Source of the DNA: Arion vulgaris
Taxonomy: Eukaryota; Mollusca; Gastropoda; Stylommatophora; Arionidae
Direction: 5' to 3'
Length of the DNA stretch: 64,000 nucleotides
Assembly (NCBI GenBank): GCA_020796225.1
Contig: CM036761.1
Location: 35,104,928 to 35,168,927 of the forward strand
This document shows positions 35,001-49,400 of the stretch, piece after piece. A program made the position numbers and the translations under genes. Numbering within the stretch: position 1 is the stretch's first letter; each line of letters starts with the position of its first letter. The notes under the pieces are model-generated. The model made no database searches. It saw nothing but the letters and a program-made list of their open reading frames with translations, and was not told the origin of the DNA.

Positions 35001-38000
35001 ATTAGAAAGCAAATTGCTGTAGTGTGTTTTAATAACCAACTACATTTTCATCGGTTTTTTAAAATGAAAATTCATTTTTCCCAAACGCTGTAACTACTTT
35101 TATTTCCCGTTTAGCATTGCGCATTTTCAGTGACCTAATATAATGGCTAATGGAACACTCCATGAAATGTATATTTTTTATATAGACGATGTATACAGAT
35201 ACGTGCTTGTAAAGGTTGTATGTAAATTACAGACAATAGCCATCTTTGTTTTTTGTCAAAGTTAGTTATTGAAGACCATTTTTTTCCTTGAGATTTACTT
35301 TCCATTCTAAGTTCTATCATTTCATTTCAGTAAACATTCTTTTTAAAACGTGTTACCAGATGACTTTTGTTTTCGAGCCAGCCTAAAGATGTTGCTTCCA
35401 TTTCTTGGGTCGCCTCCCTGTTGCAGCGTGCGGTTGACAAGACTCGCCCACAAGACTGTGGCGTCATAGATAAACGGTGCATATGCGTCCATCGTCTGTG
35501 GACATGAGTTGATACATGCATATAGGAATAATAGAAACAGAAACACTTATATGCACAAAATATGCGTTAAAAGTGATCATCAAATAGGAAGTGATATACA
35601 AGTGATACAAAAGATACAAGTGAATATGAAGTAACAAGAAGAGACCGGTTTAGAAATGGAGACATCAGGAAGAAAGTGGGTACAACATCAGTACAGAACC
35701 ATCAAGAAACAACAAATTAAATGGCTCTGCTACATAAGCAGTTACCAACAGACTGTGGGCATCAAAGAACAATGTTACTCAGTGGATACAAAGCAAAAGG
35801 CTGGCCTCGTAAAAGGTGGACGCAGATTAATAGAGGCGACAAAAGACACTGTTTATGACACGCATACACATGTCCGTTCTACAGGGTGTTCAACTTAAAA
35901 GCAGCCTATGAATGGAGCTAATCTGGCATATATGTATGGAAATGAGAAGGTTCAGTTATGACGTAGTATAGGTCAAGGTTGTGTGATGGTGTGTAATTGT
36001 AGTGCAGGAAGGGGCGATGAACAAATGTGACTTAGGACGAGCTAGTCAGAACCGGTTTAAATAGTCAATAAACACAACGCGATAGGTTATCTGGCAACTT
36101 TCGATTTGTCAATGGGGCTGCAATTATCTTGAACACCCTGTAGAAATATCTTCTTATCGTGAGAAAAATAGGATTGTAGAAAAGCAAGAAAGAAGAGAAG
36201 TTAATAAGATCAAGTAGCATAGTTAGAAAAGTTAGTATAGTAAACGTTAGTTAGTCAAGTAGTATAATGAGTTAAGTTAGAAAAAATTCAGAATATACTT
36301 AGAATGAAATGAAGATGGTAGGAACATATGCATGAGGTGAATGTAAATGTAGACATAATTATGAATAGTAGGTAGCTGGAGAGCCGCAGTAGTGTAGTTG
36401 TTAGTGAACTCGCTTCTTATCTAGTGGTCCGGGTTCAATTTTACAGTGGACTTGGAAATTGTCCGACCGTAACGGTTTTCAGGTCGACCCTGCCTCAAAT
36501 GTGTACCATGAAAAACACTAGAAGTAAAGTTGGCGAGTGTGATGTTGACCATATCAGCCATTGTTTGCCGACGGTCTATGAAAACGTCGGACCTAACATC
36601 GTATTATCCTATATAACATTTGGTATATATAACGGGTTCCTTTATTTTACTTACTTTAGGGAGCTGAGTTGACTTACTTTAGGGAGCTGAGTTGACTTAC
36701 TTTAGGGAGCTGAGTTTACTTACTTTAGGGAGATGAGTTTACTTACTTTAGGGAGATGAGTTGACTTACTTTAGGGAGCTGAGTTGACCTACTTTAGGGA
36801 GCTGAGTTGACTTACTTTAGGGAGATGAGTTTACTTACTTTAGGGAACTGAGTTTACTTACTTTAGGGAGATGAGTTTACTTACTTTAGGGAGCTGAGTT
36901 TACTTACTTTAGGGAGCTGAGGTGGAATGGATTCGAATAATGTAAAAATGTTCGCCTTTCGACTCGAACAAAAGAGGATTGTGGGTTGAATCCCATACCC
37001 TTTACTTTACCAACGTGAGGAAAGAAATTGGCTGCTCTAACTCCTGTACGCTAGAGGCTAGAAATGTGAAGTAATATGCACTACATACCAGAAAGCCGGA
37101 TAAAGGCTACTAGATCACCAAGTAGTAATATGCTCCATGTGAAACGTCGTTTTCTTCACAGTCCACCTGATAAACTCCTTGTCTCTAGCAAGTTCTTCTG
37201 CCTCTCCCAGTGTCATGTTCAAGGTTTCAGTGATGTCCTGTTGGTCACCTTCTTCTTCGTCGTCCCTGCTTCTTCAAACTCCAGGAACCATATATAAGTT
37301 TATGTTCAAATGTATTTATTTTAGGGATCATAAGAGATAACGGTATCAAGAAGCAGAGACATCGAAGTGTCCCTATATTTCTGTATGCATTTCATTTTTC
37401 AATTTTCATTTCTATTTTTTTTATTTACAGTCATTTTATTTTTAGTTTGTAATAAAAAATATTTATTATCTAGAGTAGTTAGAAAGCCACTGAATTCACA
37501 AGATCTATAATGTCGTTTAAACACTGAAAACAAAAATGAACTGAGAGAGACAAGCCATATAGAACTCATTTTCATAGAGAGATTAAACGAGTTGTACAGG
37601 ATAGAACATATGGAGAAATTGATTGCATTCCTTATATAACGTATACCGCTAGGAATTGAATAGATTAATTTTTTAGTGTCTTTAAAATATGAACCATTTG
37701 CTTGATGAAGACATTTTGGTCAAAACATTGCTTTGCTGTATATTTTTTCTTGTTTTGTACTATTACTTTGCTTTGTTTGTCCGTGTCTAACTATTGCTTT
37801 ATAGTTTTACTAGTTTTTTCTTGTTGTGATAATAAATAATAGAAAATCATTATCATCGTTAAATAGCATGTCCTGAGCTGAACTTTGTCACCCCAACAGT
37901 CCTCTGAAATTTCTCTCGCTCAAAGGCCAGAAGTCTCGCCTCTGCAGCTATCATGTTCAAACTATCAGTTACATCTTGAATCCATCTTCTCCCAGGTATT

Positions 38001-39333
38001 CCTCTTCTTCTCTTTGCCGTATAGAAACTACAAAACATAATCGTTGTGTCTAAATTATATTTAGATTTTCGCCGTTGGTACAAAGTTGATGCACCGCTGT
38101 TTAGATGTGTCTGTGCAAGAAAGAGATCAGAGTATGCGTTACCAATCGTTGATGTGCAATGATATTCGTCGATTGTCTATTGTCTATTCCCAGGTGGAAG
38201 ATGTAGTTGGCTGTCCACTCTTGCCGTTAAGCGTAGGGACGGGAGCTTTCATTTGCGTTCTAGGGCTAGATGAGTCGCCCTTGTTGTGTTGTATCCGTGT
38301 TTATGTACTGTGGTCTTGATATTGTCTATCCATCTTTTCTTGGTCTTCCCTTAGCTCTAGTACCCGATCTCTTTTATTGTATGCTGTTATTGGTGGTTGG
38401 TTGTATTTCATTCTCATTAAATGTCCAAACGACTGCATTTGCTGTCCCTCGATGTATTCGGTGCATGAAGTTATGCCCACTCTGCTTCTGATGTCTTCAT
38501 TTCGTGATCTGTCTTTCCTGGTGACTCCCACTGCCTTCCTCAAGCATTTCATGATATTCGTCGTATCAATAAATAGTTAATTTAGTCAGTCAGAATATAA
38601 ACTAAAGAAATAGTCCAAGATGTCCAACCTCTTTTCCTACTGGTAGCTCCCACAGCGGTGACTGCAGTTTCTCTGCGTTTAAAACGTACTCTGTGAAAGT
38701 TGCAAAAATGCTTATGTTGGAGGTAGCCATGATCACCTACAAGTAAAAGAAAATGTATACTGTGTAGCAGTCAAGTATATAACAATACAAAGTGAAGATT
38801 GAACCTGTCAGATTATAAATAAAACATTGTATGCTAAACATACGCTATCAAAGACAACAATAGGCTATATCTGAAGTGCCAGAGAGGAAGATCGCATTGT
38901 TTACTATCGGGAGATTAGGGGAAAAAATAGCCAACGTTACCAGACGAATTGGGGTCGACGATAGCGTAGTTGCTAACACATTGTGCTAGTAACCACGCGT
39001 CATGGAAATTCAGCGGTTCAAATCAAAATTACGAGTACCTCTGAAGACCGAGTAAGGATCGCCTGAATAAAAAGAGATATTGATTTTAAAAGAACGCAAT
39101 TATTAACGAAAAACTCAGTTAGATGGACCATATTAGTAGCCATGACACCTTAACTCATTTCTGACGAACGATTAAAACAAACCTCCCAGTTAACCCTTTC
39201 GACCTTCTAAGACGATAAACTGGCTATTGGTATTTTATAAGGGGACTCAAAGCCAGTATAATGTTTTTTTCAGTAAACATTGCGATATAAATGCGTCCAG
39301 TGGTAAAAAGTAATTACGGTACGAAAGGGTTAA

Positions 39334-39375
<42 letters not shown>

Positions 39376-41403
39376 TCAACAATAGATGACTAAAGATATA
39401 GAAAGCAAGTTGAATGTATTTGAAAATAGATGTCTGCGAAAAATAATGAATATAAAATGGAACGAATTCAAGAGAAGTGATGAAATCAGAGACATGTCTG
39501 GTCAACCACTAGTGATAACTGTTATAAGATAGAGAAGATGGAGATATGTTGGGCACACCTTGAGGAGAAATGATCAACGAATATCAAAGCAGACATTGAA
39601 GTGGGATGCAAAGGGTTCAAGAAAGAGAGGTCGACCTAAGGAGACCCTGAAACGAACTTTGCTGAGAGAGGCAGGAAATATCGGTCTCAGTTCCATGGAG
39701 GAGATTGAGCGAGTTGCCCAGGATAGAGCGGTATGGAGAAATTACTTGCAGGCCCTATGTAACGTATAACGGTACGAGAGGAATTATTATTATTTATATA
39801 CTCAACAAAGTAAAACTGCGCAATATAAAAATGTACGTATTTAGAAAACTGATTATCTCCTGTTGTTTAGTTGATTTTATTAGGTTTAACTTAACTGATT
39901 GACCCTCCAAAAAACGCTGGAAGTGCTACTGTGTATTTGATTTTAGATCTATCTTAAAGAAAATTCAGTCACTTACAAAATGTTATATTACTATATTAAA
40001 ATCGGTTATTAATTAAGTATACTGCAGCTGAATTTGTACACACACCTGTATGTACTCATGGCGTGCTTTTTGTGCTGACGTCTACAGAGTGACACCCCTA
40101 CGACTCTAAAGGGTAATGGGCTTTATTATTATTATTATTTTATACATCTGTAATGGGAAAAAAAGACAGAAATTTAATTCAGCCACCACTCGTTTTATTT
40201 CAATTCAGTAGTCAATCTTCAGGACAGTGCGGTATATTTTCTCAGTATGATGCAAGTCTTCGAAATGACGCCCCTTAAATAGTTTTTCTTTAAAATAACG
40301 TTCAATTGTGATTGTGATTTCGTGCTTATGCCGCCCCCCTTTCGGTGCGCCTGATGCGGCCGACTCTTTGTATCATAGCACGGCACGGCCTTGCCATTCT
40401 TAAATTCCCCCTCTTTATAAAAACGTTTTAATGTAAGTTGTTAGTTGTAAGTTGTCATTTCTACCTAAAATAATGCATTTCTTGTTGTAAAATGTCATCT
40501 GAATGTATTTAAATATTGTTTTAAGTGACATGGTAACAGCGTGTTTACCATTGCTGCTGTCGCTCTCCACCATATTCTATTCACCTTCTTTATTTTTCAG
40601 CACGGTCAACAAAGATCTGAATACTTTTAATGCTGTTCTACACCAGATATCAATTAACGTCCCAACTATATGCTTCCACTATTGCTTACAGTATGTGTTT
40701 GTCTGGATATATTGTGAGGTTGATTTCTACAGATGAATTCAAACCGTCTCCATTAAAAAAAAAAATGAGTTACTATATTTATTGATTTATGTTTTATTAT
40801 CTTTAATAGTCCTGTGTGCCCGTCTGCCTAGCATGTTCGTAGCGCATTGGACTACGGGTGACTATCCATCTGTGTGTGCAGGTTCAATTCCGCGGGTCAA
40901 ATTCTCATGGGTACTGTGAGCAAATGGACTTTGGGATGGCTCCTGCAACGGAGGACAGAGCACGAATGGGAATGCCCAATGTGCCATGATGTCGATCGCA
41001 TAACATAACATAACATAACATCAATTCTGCTGGATAGCATAAAAAGCCACAGATTCCCCAGATTAACGATGTTCGTGGCACCGAACCGAGGGGTTACGAT
41101 GTCCATGGCACCGAGTCGAAGAGCTGAAAAGCTCAAGTGCTTCTGGATCGAAAAAAAAAAAAAAAAGTCATGTAAGTGTTTGACCGTCTGATAATGAGTA
41201 CGCAATGCTGGGTTAGTGAAAGTTTACAACTTACATGTAATTATTCCTTACCACATTCCATGTCTCAGAGCTGGATATATTTTACGTTTGTATTAAACAA
41301 TTTCGGCTTATTCTTTTATACATACTATTCTATCGAATTTCATACTTAACACAGAGAGAGAGAGAGAGATAGAGATAGAGAGAGATAGATAGAGAGAGAG
41401 AGC

Positions 41404-41437
<34 letters not shown>

Positions 41438-43383
41438 GCGAGAGTGAGAGTGAGAGAGAGAGAAAAGTAAAGAACTTAAAAAATAAATGTGAATGTTTAA
41501 TACTTAGCAATCTGTGTGTAGTGTGTCTATTCATCTTGGTTAATATTACTGCAATTATTTATAATTTCCAATCTTCTGCTTTTTCTTCAAGCACTCCATA
41601 TCGTCCACTGTTAACAACTATTGTAAATTGGACGTGATCAGAGCTTCAGAGCAATTGTACGTTGTGCCAATTATGCACCTTCTAGTAGGCCCCAGAACAT
41701 CCGATGTCAGAGACGCTTTTTTATTTACTAGGTAGTTTCCTAGGCTCTTACCTCAGTCGCCGTTTATGACATGCCTTGTAGGTCGCATTGTTACTATTCT
41801 TTGCTCCCTTGAGAGCCCGACATCGCACGGGCGACTAATTTCCAATAAATATTCAAGATAACAGAATGTGAACCCAAAAATAGATAGTTCGAAATTCAGG
41901 TATGTGCAAAATAGTCAACATTATGAAATAAGCTGTACATTGTTTATTTGTTGATCATATTCTTCGCTTCCGTTGGCTTCCTCTGGGGTTCTTGCAAAAA
42001 ACTCCTTGTTCTTTATCGAAATATAAATAGCAAACTTCTGTGCCAGCTTGCATCTAAAGAATCTTTTTTTCCCTTCAAAATATCAAGGAAACACAAGATG
42101 TTAAAATTCGTAGTTTTGTATTCAAAGTTCTGTGATGTTATCAATCAATCATACACATTCTTCAAACAATCATACATAAAGTGTCAAGACATTCCGTGAA
42201 TAAAATAATGTTTTGTAAAAATCTGAAGAGTTATTTTAAATTGCAGTTCGAATTTAATCAAGTTAACAGTAACGGGTGGCGTCTGTCGCTTAGGGGATAG
42301 TGACTCGATCTATTAACCCCGACATTCTGAGTTCGAATCAAGCTGCGGACAGTTTGGTTGCAAATTGTTTCGGGAGGATTTTTAAAAGGACGATGGCACC
42401 ACCGTTCAGAAAGCAATGGCAAACTACTGTACGTAATAATGCCTAGAAAAATCACAAACAGCATTAACAAGCTGGTGTTGATTCGCAAAGTCCTGTAAAG
42501 GATATGCAATTAACTTTTAACAGTAACGGGAATACTGATAAATGCAGATTGTTTTGTATTATTATTTAATTATTCTAAATGTTCATATGCCATCTTGCCA
42601 TCCTTTCATTAACTTGAATCATTTTCTATGTATTCAATGTTGCCTCTTGTATGCATGTAAAATCTGAATAATAATTTGATAAAGATGGGAGATTTGTACA
42701 GTAAGGTAATACAAATGGCAAAAAAGTGATACTATCCGATTTGATATTATCATAATTTAAGAAAATGTTAAACAATACTTGAGTTATTTCATACTTACAT
42801 GAATAACAGACTCGAAGGCTATTCTTGCATCATCGTCATGTGAGTCGTGTCGTCGCCAGCCAGCATCAGACAGGACATCCCTGTGTAGTGTTGTGTTAGT
42901 ATACACCTGATGAAGATCAGAGAATAGAAACAATAATGTATTATAATTTTCATTTCTACAACTTCACGACATATTTCTTCAGTAGCCGTAAGCTAAGTTA
43001 ATTTTTCACCAAGTACAATCAATGGTGTATGCCTTATTAGTGTTAGTTAATCAAAACAATGTGAAAACATACATGTACTTTTGAATATAAATGACATAGA
43101 AATATCCTTTGTATACTATGAACATAGAAGAAAACAAATAGATTTATCCGGAAGGAATTCAAAATCAAACACAGCTGTATGATAATACTACAAATAGGAA
43201 TGAGAAAATTGAAGTATTTTAGACATATAAAAAGACATGCACAGTTGGAGAAGACTATAGAAGGAGGCAACTCGGCAAAGAGGAGAAGAGAAAGACTACG
43301 CAGATGATAGATTATGAATGTTACTGTTAATTTTGAGCATAACTGCCACAAGGGCTGAATATGTGGTCTTTGTGAAGAGAGAG

Positions 43384-43438
<55 letters not shown>

Positions 43439-46400
43439 GCGAGGCGCGAGAAAGTCGAAGGAATTTTAGTATGGCAAAGTTCTGCTCAGGATTGAAAATA
43501 CACAGACACTCCAGCTTTTAAGGATACGTACAGTGGCGGCTCATCATTAAGGGCCAGTGGGGCCGGGACTCACCAAAAATAATGTGTAACGTTTATTTAT
43601 TATTTTATAAACTAAAATATAACCTAATCTAAAAACCATGATTTTTCCGAAAATGTGTGTCTAGCCCCAGCAATAAAAATGAGCACGAGCCGCCACTGGA
43701 TACCTATATCATTAGTGTTACGTAACATTGAATCAAAGGTCAAGATCCCAAGATACCCCGGAACATTGAAGATGAAAAATAGAAATCCCTCCAGTTACTC
43801 CAAATATTGATTACACTACGACCACACTAAAGCTTTGCTACCACCAAATGTTAATTCCTCTATTGCTAGTATCAAATATCTGCCAGTGATCAGAGTTGTT
43901 GGTAATGCTAACGAAATAGTTCATACATATACTTACATCACCATTGATGCATATAAAAGAGAAATCCCCATTCGTCATCCCAAGTTTGTGGGCAACCAAC
44001 ATGTACTTTCTCATTGTCATCCAGGGCACAGAGAACACAATCACTGAGGAAAATTTGAAATAAATCCACCGTAATTAGTTTACGATCTATCCAGAAAGAA
44101 CTCAAAATCAAAGAACACTGGCAGATGCTACAAATACGAAAGAGAAAATTGAGATATTTTGGACATATAAAAAGACATGAAGGGCTGGAGAAGACCATCA
44201 TGGAAGGAGGCATACTGGCAAAGAGAAGAAGAGGAAGACCACGGAGACAGTGGATTTAGGATGTAACTGATGGTTTGAACATGACGGCTGCAGAGGAAGG
44301 ACATCTGGCCTATGAGAGAAAGAAATTCCGGAGGACTGTTGGGGTGGCAAAGTTCTGCTCAGGACAAGCTATTTGATGATGATGATGATGCGTTAGTTTA
44401 CATTTTGATTTTACCTTGATTTTTCTATTGAACATTCTCAGAGAGAATGTGCAAAGGGAGAAAACAAACTATAACATTACTGAAGTATGAGAATCTAAAC
44501 AATGAGAATATTTAAGTTCGAATTGTCACGAAATAGCAATTACAATATTGGAATGAAAAGAATTGGTATGAGATAGAAAATTCTAAATATGGTTATGTAA
44601 CTTTTGCGGAAATTAAAGGATTGCAATTTATAGATGGAGAATTGATGTAAAACTGCATGGGATCTTCTTCTTCTTCGCGCTCGTTCTTTACGACCAATTT
44701 TAATCACTCTTTGTGATATGTTTAATCTTTGCCAAGAACGTGTATACGTTGCACATTGGTTTGGTAGGCCCCTAAACGCATAGACTTCTACACGCTTAGG
44801 ACACATGCATCCGATTTCATTCAAACCTCCTTAGTCGCCTCTTACGACATGCATGGCAGGTAACAGTGGTTCTATTCTTTATACCCCAAATCTGGGCCCC
44901 AGTAACCACTCGAGCAACTGCATGGGATAAAACGTAATCAAATAGCTTGTTCGTTACAGAATTTCGTTCTTGACATATATTTCGCATGAAGACTTTCGGT
45001 CTCTAGCAAGTTCTATCCCGTCCTTCATCGTCATGTTCAAAGTCCCTTCTTGTTACCTCGGTTGTCTAGATCGTGCCATGTCTCGTCGTCCAGAAGTCGT
45101 GGCTTCCAATTATTTTAATTTCCAAACAACTGAGATGTTTATTGTGACTAAAATATTTCAGTTCTTCTCCTTCTGTTTTCTAGTTCTGTTTTGCCTCACA
45201 GCGTCAGGATAAGATGAGATTTTTGGGAACTGGCTTTTGTGTGGGCTTCAGTGTTCTTCATGGCTTCTTTTATCTTTGAGGTTTATCTTGTATGTTTTAC
45301 GTGGATGGTCATTTGCTTTGTATCCACTGTATCAGAGTAACATTGCTCTTTGAAGCACACTGTCTGTTGGTAATCTACTTATGTGTCCGAACCATTTAAT
45401 TTGTTGCTTCTTGATGAAGTTCAGTAACAAAATTATATCGTAACAATATCTCAGAGTTTCAAGTAGAAATCTATCCAGCAATGTCGGAATGCGGGAGGGC
45501 CATTCAGAATCAGAACTGTTTGATTCTGGACACGATTTTGCTATCGCATTTCCGCCATGTTTGGTCCGGTTTTTCCGGTTTCGTTTGCCGAGCTACTGAG
45601 TTAGTGCTTGAGCAACACTGTGAGCTATGACTGTTACATGGAATGATTTTTGCTGTGTCAACCGTGCGTTTGTTGTGTGTATTCAAAAATGGCGGACAGC
45701 GGTTATGACGAACACGCTCAATCTGCCGTATGCAGTTATATTGCGAGTGCAGAAAGTTGGATTTTGTCATGATTGATGTTCCTTCGACAAGAATTGCAAT
45801 TCAAGTGATGAACAGTTTTGTGTTGCTACATTAGCAACGGCCATATGCATTTTATGCGGTGCAGGTTGCTTTTTGTGGTGGTATTCGGCTGTTTCATTCT
45901 GGAATTAGTTTACACAGGAAACATTTCACAGTTGTTAGCATTTCGTGTGATTTTAATTAGCACAGGAAAGGAGCAATTATAGGGTAACCCATTGCAGTGA
46001 AGTTGGAACCGTACTTATGAACTATCTCATAGTAACATCATTCGAGAGTAACAACATCATATTGTAACAACTCAGCTTTCGTGATTACAACATTCCAACG
46101 TCACAACATACCATATCATATATCATAATCAAGCTGCCATGGACACCATCATAAAACATAAGCCCATCATTGCGTCTACAATTCATAGTAATTATATAGA
46201 AACAAACCTTCTACTGTAATAAATATCCCATACTAGCAATATGTGGCATTGTGTTTGATTAATTGGTTCCTCATCATTGCACTTCGATGTGTAACCATGT
46301 GTGTTCCAATCTCTTTCTTGACAAGAAAACGATTTCATCGGAAGTGCAGGAACTCCGTAGTTACATCGAGGGTCACCGAACTACGTTCGAAAATGATAAA

Positions 46401-49400
46401 CATATTTTGTAGAAATTTCATTTTTAAAATCTTTGCTAATGAATTTTGCCCGTGCACCGGCTTTCTGGTCTGTTCTTTACGATTTTGAACTGCTGAGGGT
46501 TCTTTTACGTACACATCTTGAACACCGGTCCTACGTTTTATCGAATGTATACATCATCATCTGGCTGAATGGATTAGAGCGGGGTTCCCACGCGGGAGAC
46601 CCCTGTTCAATTCACGGTAAGACCAAAAATTTTTTTTCTGTAAGGGGCATAAATGAAAAATCATAACCTGAATAGCCATGCGGCCATTACATTCCTCAGG
46701 TTCTCGTACCACCTGTCCTACACCACCCTAAAAACGGTACTACAGGCAGTAAAAACAGGTTTTTTAATATACATCAGCATGGGACAAATGAGATGGACGT
46801 TAAAGAACAAATGAGATGGACGTTAAAGAACAAATGAGACGTGACTTCCACTACTTTATTCATACCTCTGGCGTATTTCCTGACTTGTTGAAAGATGTCG
46901 TGGATTTCAGAGTCCGGTTTACTGGAATAGACGCTGTGCTGGGACGTAATAGTGTTATTCTTTTCATTCAAATACAGCGTGATAGCTGCATTGACTGAAC
47001 TGTAGGCAGAATCGACATCATAGATCATGGCAAAACGTCTCCAACGAAACAAAAGTGTCACAAAGTGCATGGTGTATGCTATAGAAGAAATAAATAAATG
47101 TTACAAAGGGTATCTGGTATGATGATGAGGTAGAGAACATATTTCACATAAAGAGAGCATGTTGTATGATGTCAATGAATGGGAACCAAAAGAAGATCTA
47201 GGTAGTGCGTGGTGTTTCATGTTAAAAAAAGAGAGCTCAATATGTTACAAAGTGTGCGTGCGTGGTGTTTGATGTTGAGAAAGGGAACACAATATGTTAC
47301 AAAGTGTGCGTGCGTGGTGTTTGATGTTGAGAAAGGGAACACAATATGTTACAAAGTGTGCGTGCGTGGGGTTTGATGTTGAGAAAGAGAACACAATATG
47401 TTACAAAGTGTGCGTGCGTGGTGTTTGATGTTGAGAAAGAGAACACAATATGTTACAAAGTGTGCGTGCGTGGTGTTTGATGTTGAGAAAGAGAACACAA
47501 TATGTTACAAAGTGTGCGTGCGTGGTGTTTGATGTTGAGAAAGAGAACACAATATGTTACAAAGTGTGCGTGCGTGGTGTTTGATGTTGAAAAAGAGAAC
47601 ACAATATGTTACAAAGTGTGCGTGCGTGGTGTTTGATGTTGAGAAAGAGAACACAATATGTTACAAAGTGTGCGTGCGTGGTGTTTGATATTGAGAAAGG
47701 GAACACAATATGTTACAATGTGTGCGTGCGTGGTGTTTGATGTTGAGAAAGGGAACACAATATGTTACAAAGTGTGCGTGCGTGGTGTTTGATGTTGAGA
47801 AAGAGAACACAATATGTTACAAAGTGTGCGTGCGTGGTGTTTGATGTTGAGAAAGAGAACACAATATGTTACAAAGTGTGCGTGCGTGGTGTTTGATGTT
47901 GAGAAAGAGAACACAATATGTTACAAAGTGTGCGTGCGTGGTGTTTGATGTTGAGAAAGAGAACACAATATGTTACAAAGTGTGCGTGCGTGGTGTTTGA
48001 TGTTGAGAAAGGGAACACAATATGTTACAAAGTGTGCGTGCGTGGGGTTTGATGTTGAGAAAGAGAACACAATATGTTACAAAGTGTGCGTGCGTGGTGT
48101 ATGATGTTGAGAAAGAGAACACAATATGTTACAAAGTGTGCGTGCGTGGTGCTTGATGCTGAGAAAGAAAACACAATATATTACAAAGTGTGCGTGCGTG
48201 GGGTTTGATGTTGAGAAAGAGAACACAATATGTTACAAAGTGTGCGTGCGTGGGGTTTGATGTTGAGAAAGAGAACACAATATGTTACAAAGTGTGCGTG
48301 CGTGGTGCTTGATGTCTGACAAAGAGGCCGAGAGATTACAAAGCGCGTGCGTGGTGCTGGATGTTGCGAAAGAGAGCACGAGAGATTACAATGTGTATGC
48401 ATGGTAGTTGATGTCGAGAAAGAGAACAGTAAAAAGTAGTACAATGTAAAGTATATAGTGTGGCGGAACATAAAATATGAAGTCAAAATATTATAGCCTA
48501 TTTAATGTTGATAAATAGAGCAGATGAAATCCTACATTAATGAGATATAGTTTGATTGTCTATGTTCGTAAAGGAGACAGGAAGGAAGTGGGGAAGGGGG
48601 ATAGCAAGGGCTCACACACGCAGATAGATATATATATGTATATATACCAGATGCCCCTCTACAACAGCTGATTTCATCATCAAATAATCGGTCCCGACCT
48701 GAACCCTAGACTTCTCACTCAAATTGCTTTCAGAATGCTTTCTTAATTCAGTTATCCTTTACAAAACTTACTGACCACAATTCACAATTTTCTTTCCAAA
48801 TTCTAAGTTGTTCTTATCTTTCAATTGTTTCCCAATTCTTAACTCTTCTTGCTCATTTATGTTTTTTCAAACTGCTGCCTTGCTTGTCGGCTGGGGACAG
48901 TCAAAGATTGACGGAGAGCGAAACCAGAAAACGCTGACTGAAACCGGACACATCGCCGAAGGATAAGCATCAGAGCTCGAAATGGCGCTGAATGATGTGA
49001 CGTAAAAACCGTTCTTGACAAAGGCTGTTTATATATCACAACAAGAATGAACAAAATGGCCGAAAAAAACGATCGAAGAAGAAGAAGATATCTGTAATTT
49101 CTCTTATATATCTATTAAACTATAAATATATAAGTGTAATATATACATATACTTACATATATTTTTCTCAGTAAAATAATAATAAATACTGATGCCATCA
49201 TGCTACACAGAAATAAGGGATACCCGTGGGGCCGGTAGTTCAGTGGTCGTTTCGTTCGTATACGCACATCTTGCTGAAATCTGTTTTCATGAATTCCTAC
49301 AGCCATGTATATGTGCGTCTGTTGCTAACAAACTCTTTGTTTTCGAGCCAGAAGCACTTGAGCTTTCAGCCCTTCGGTTCGGTGCCACGAACACCGTAAC

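Noticed and set aside
40816..40890. Possible tRNA gene (A-box TAGCGCATTGG, B-box GGTTCAATTCC)
   Set aside because: It is the head of SINE-C, which occurs six times in the window with the same downstream body.
48181..48486. 101-codon - strand frame
   Set aside because: Antisense of the diverged end of the 52-bp minisatellite.
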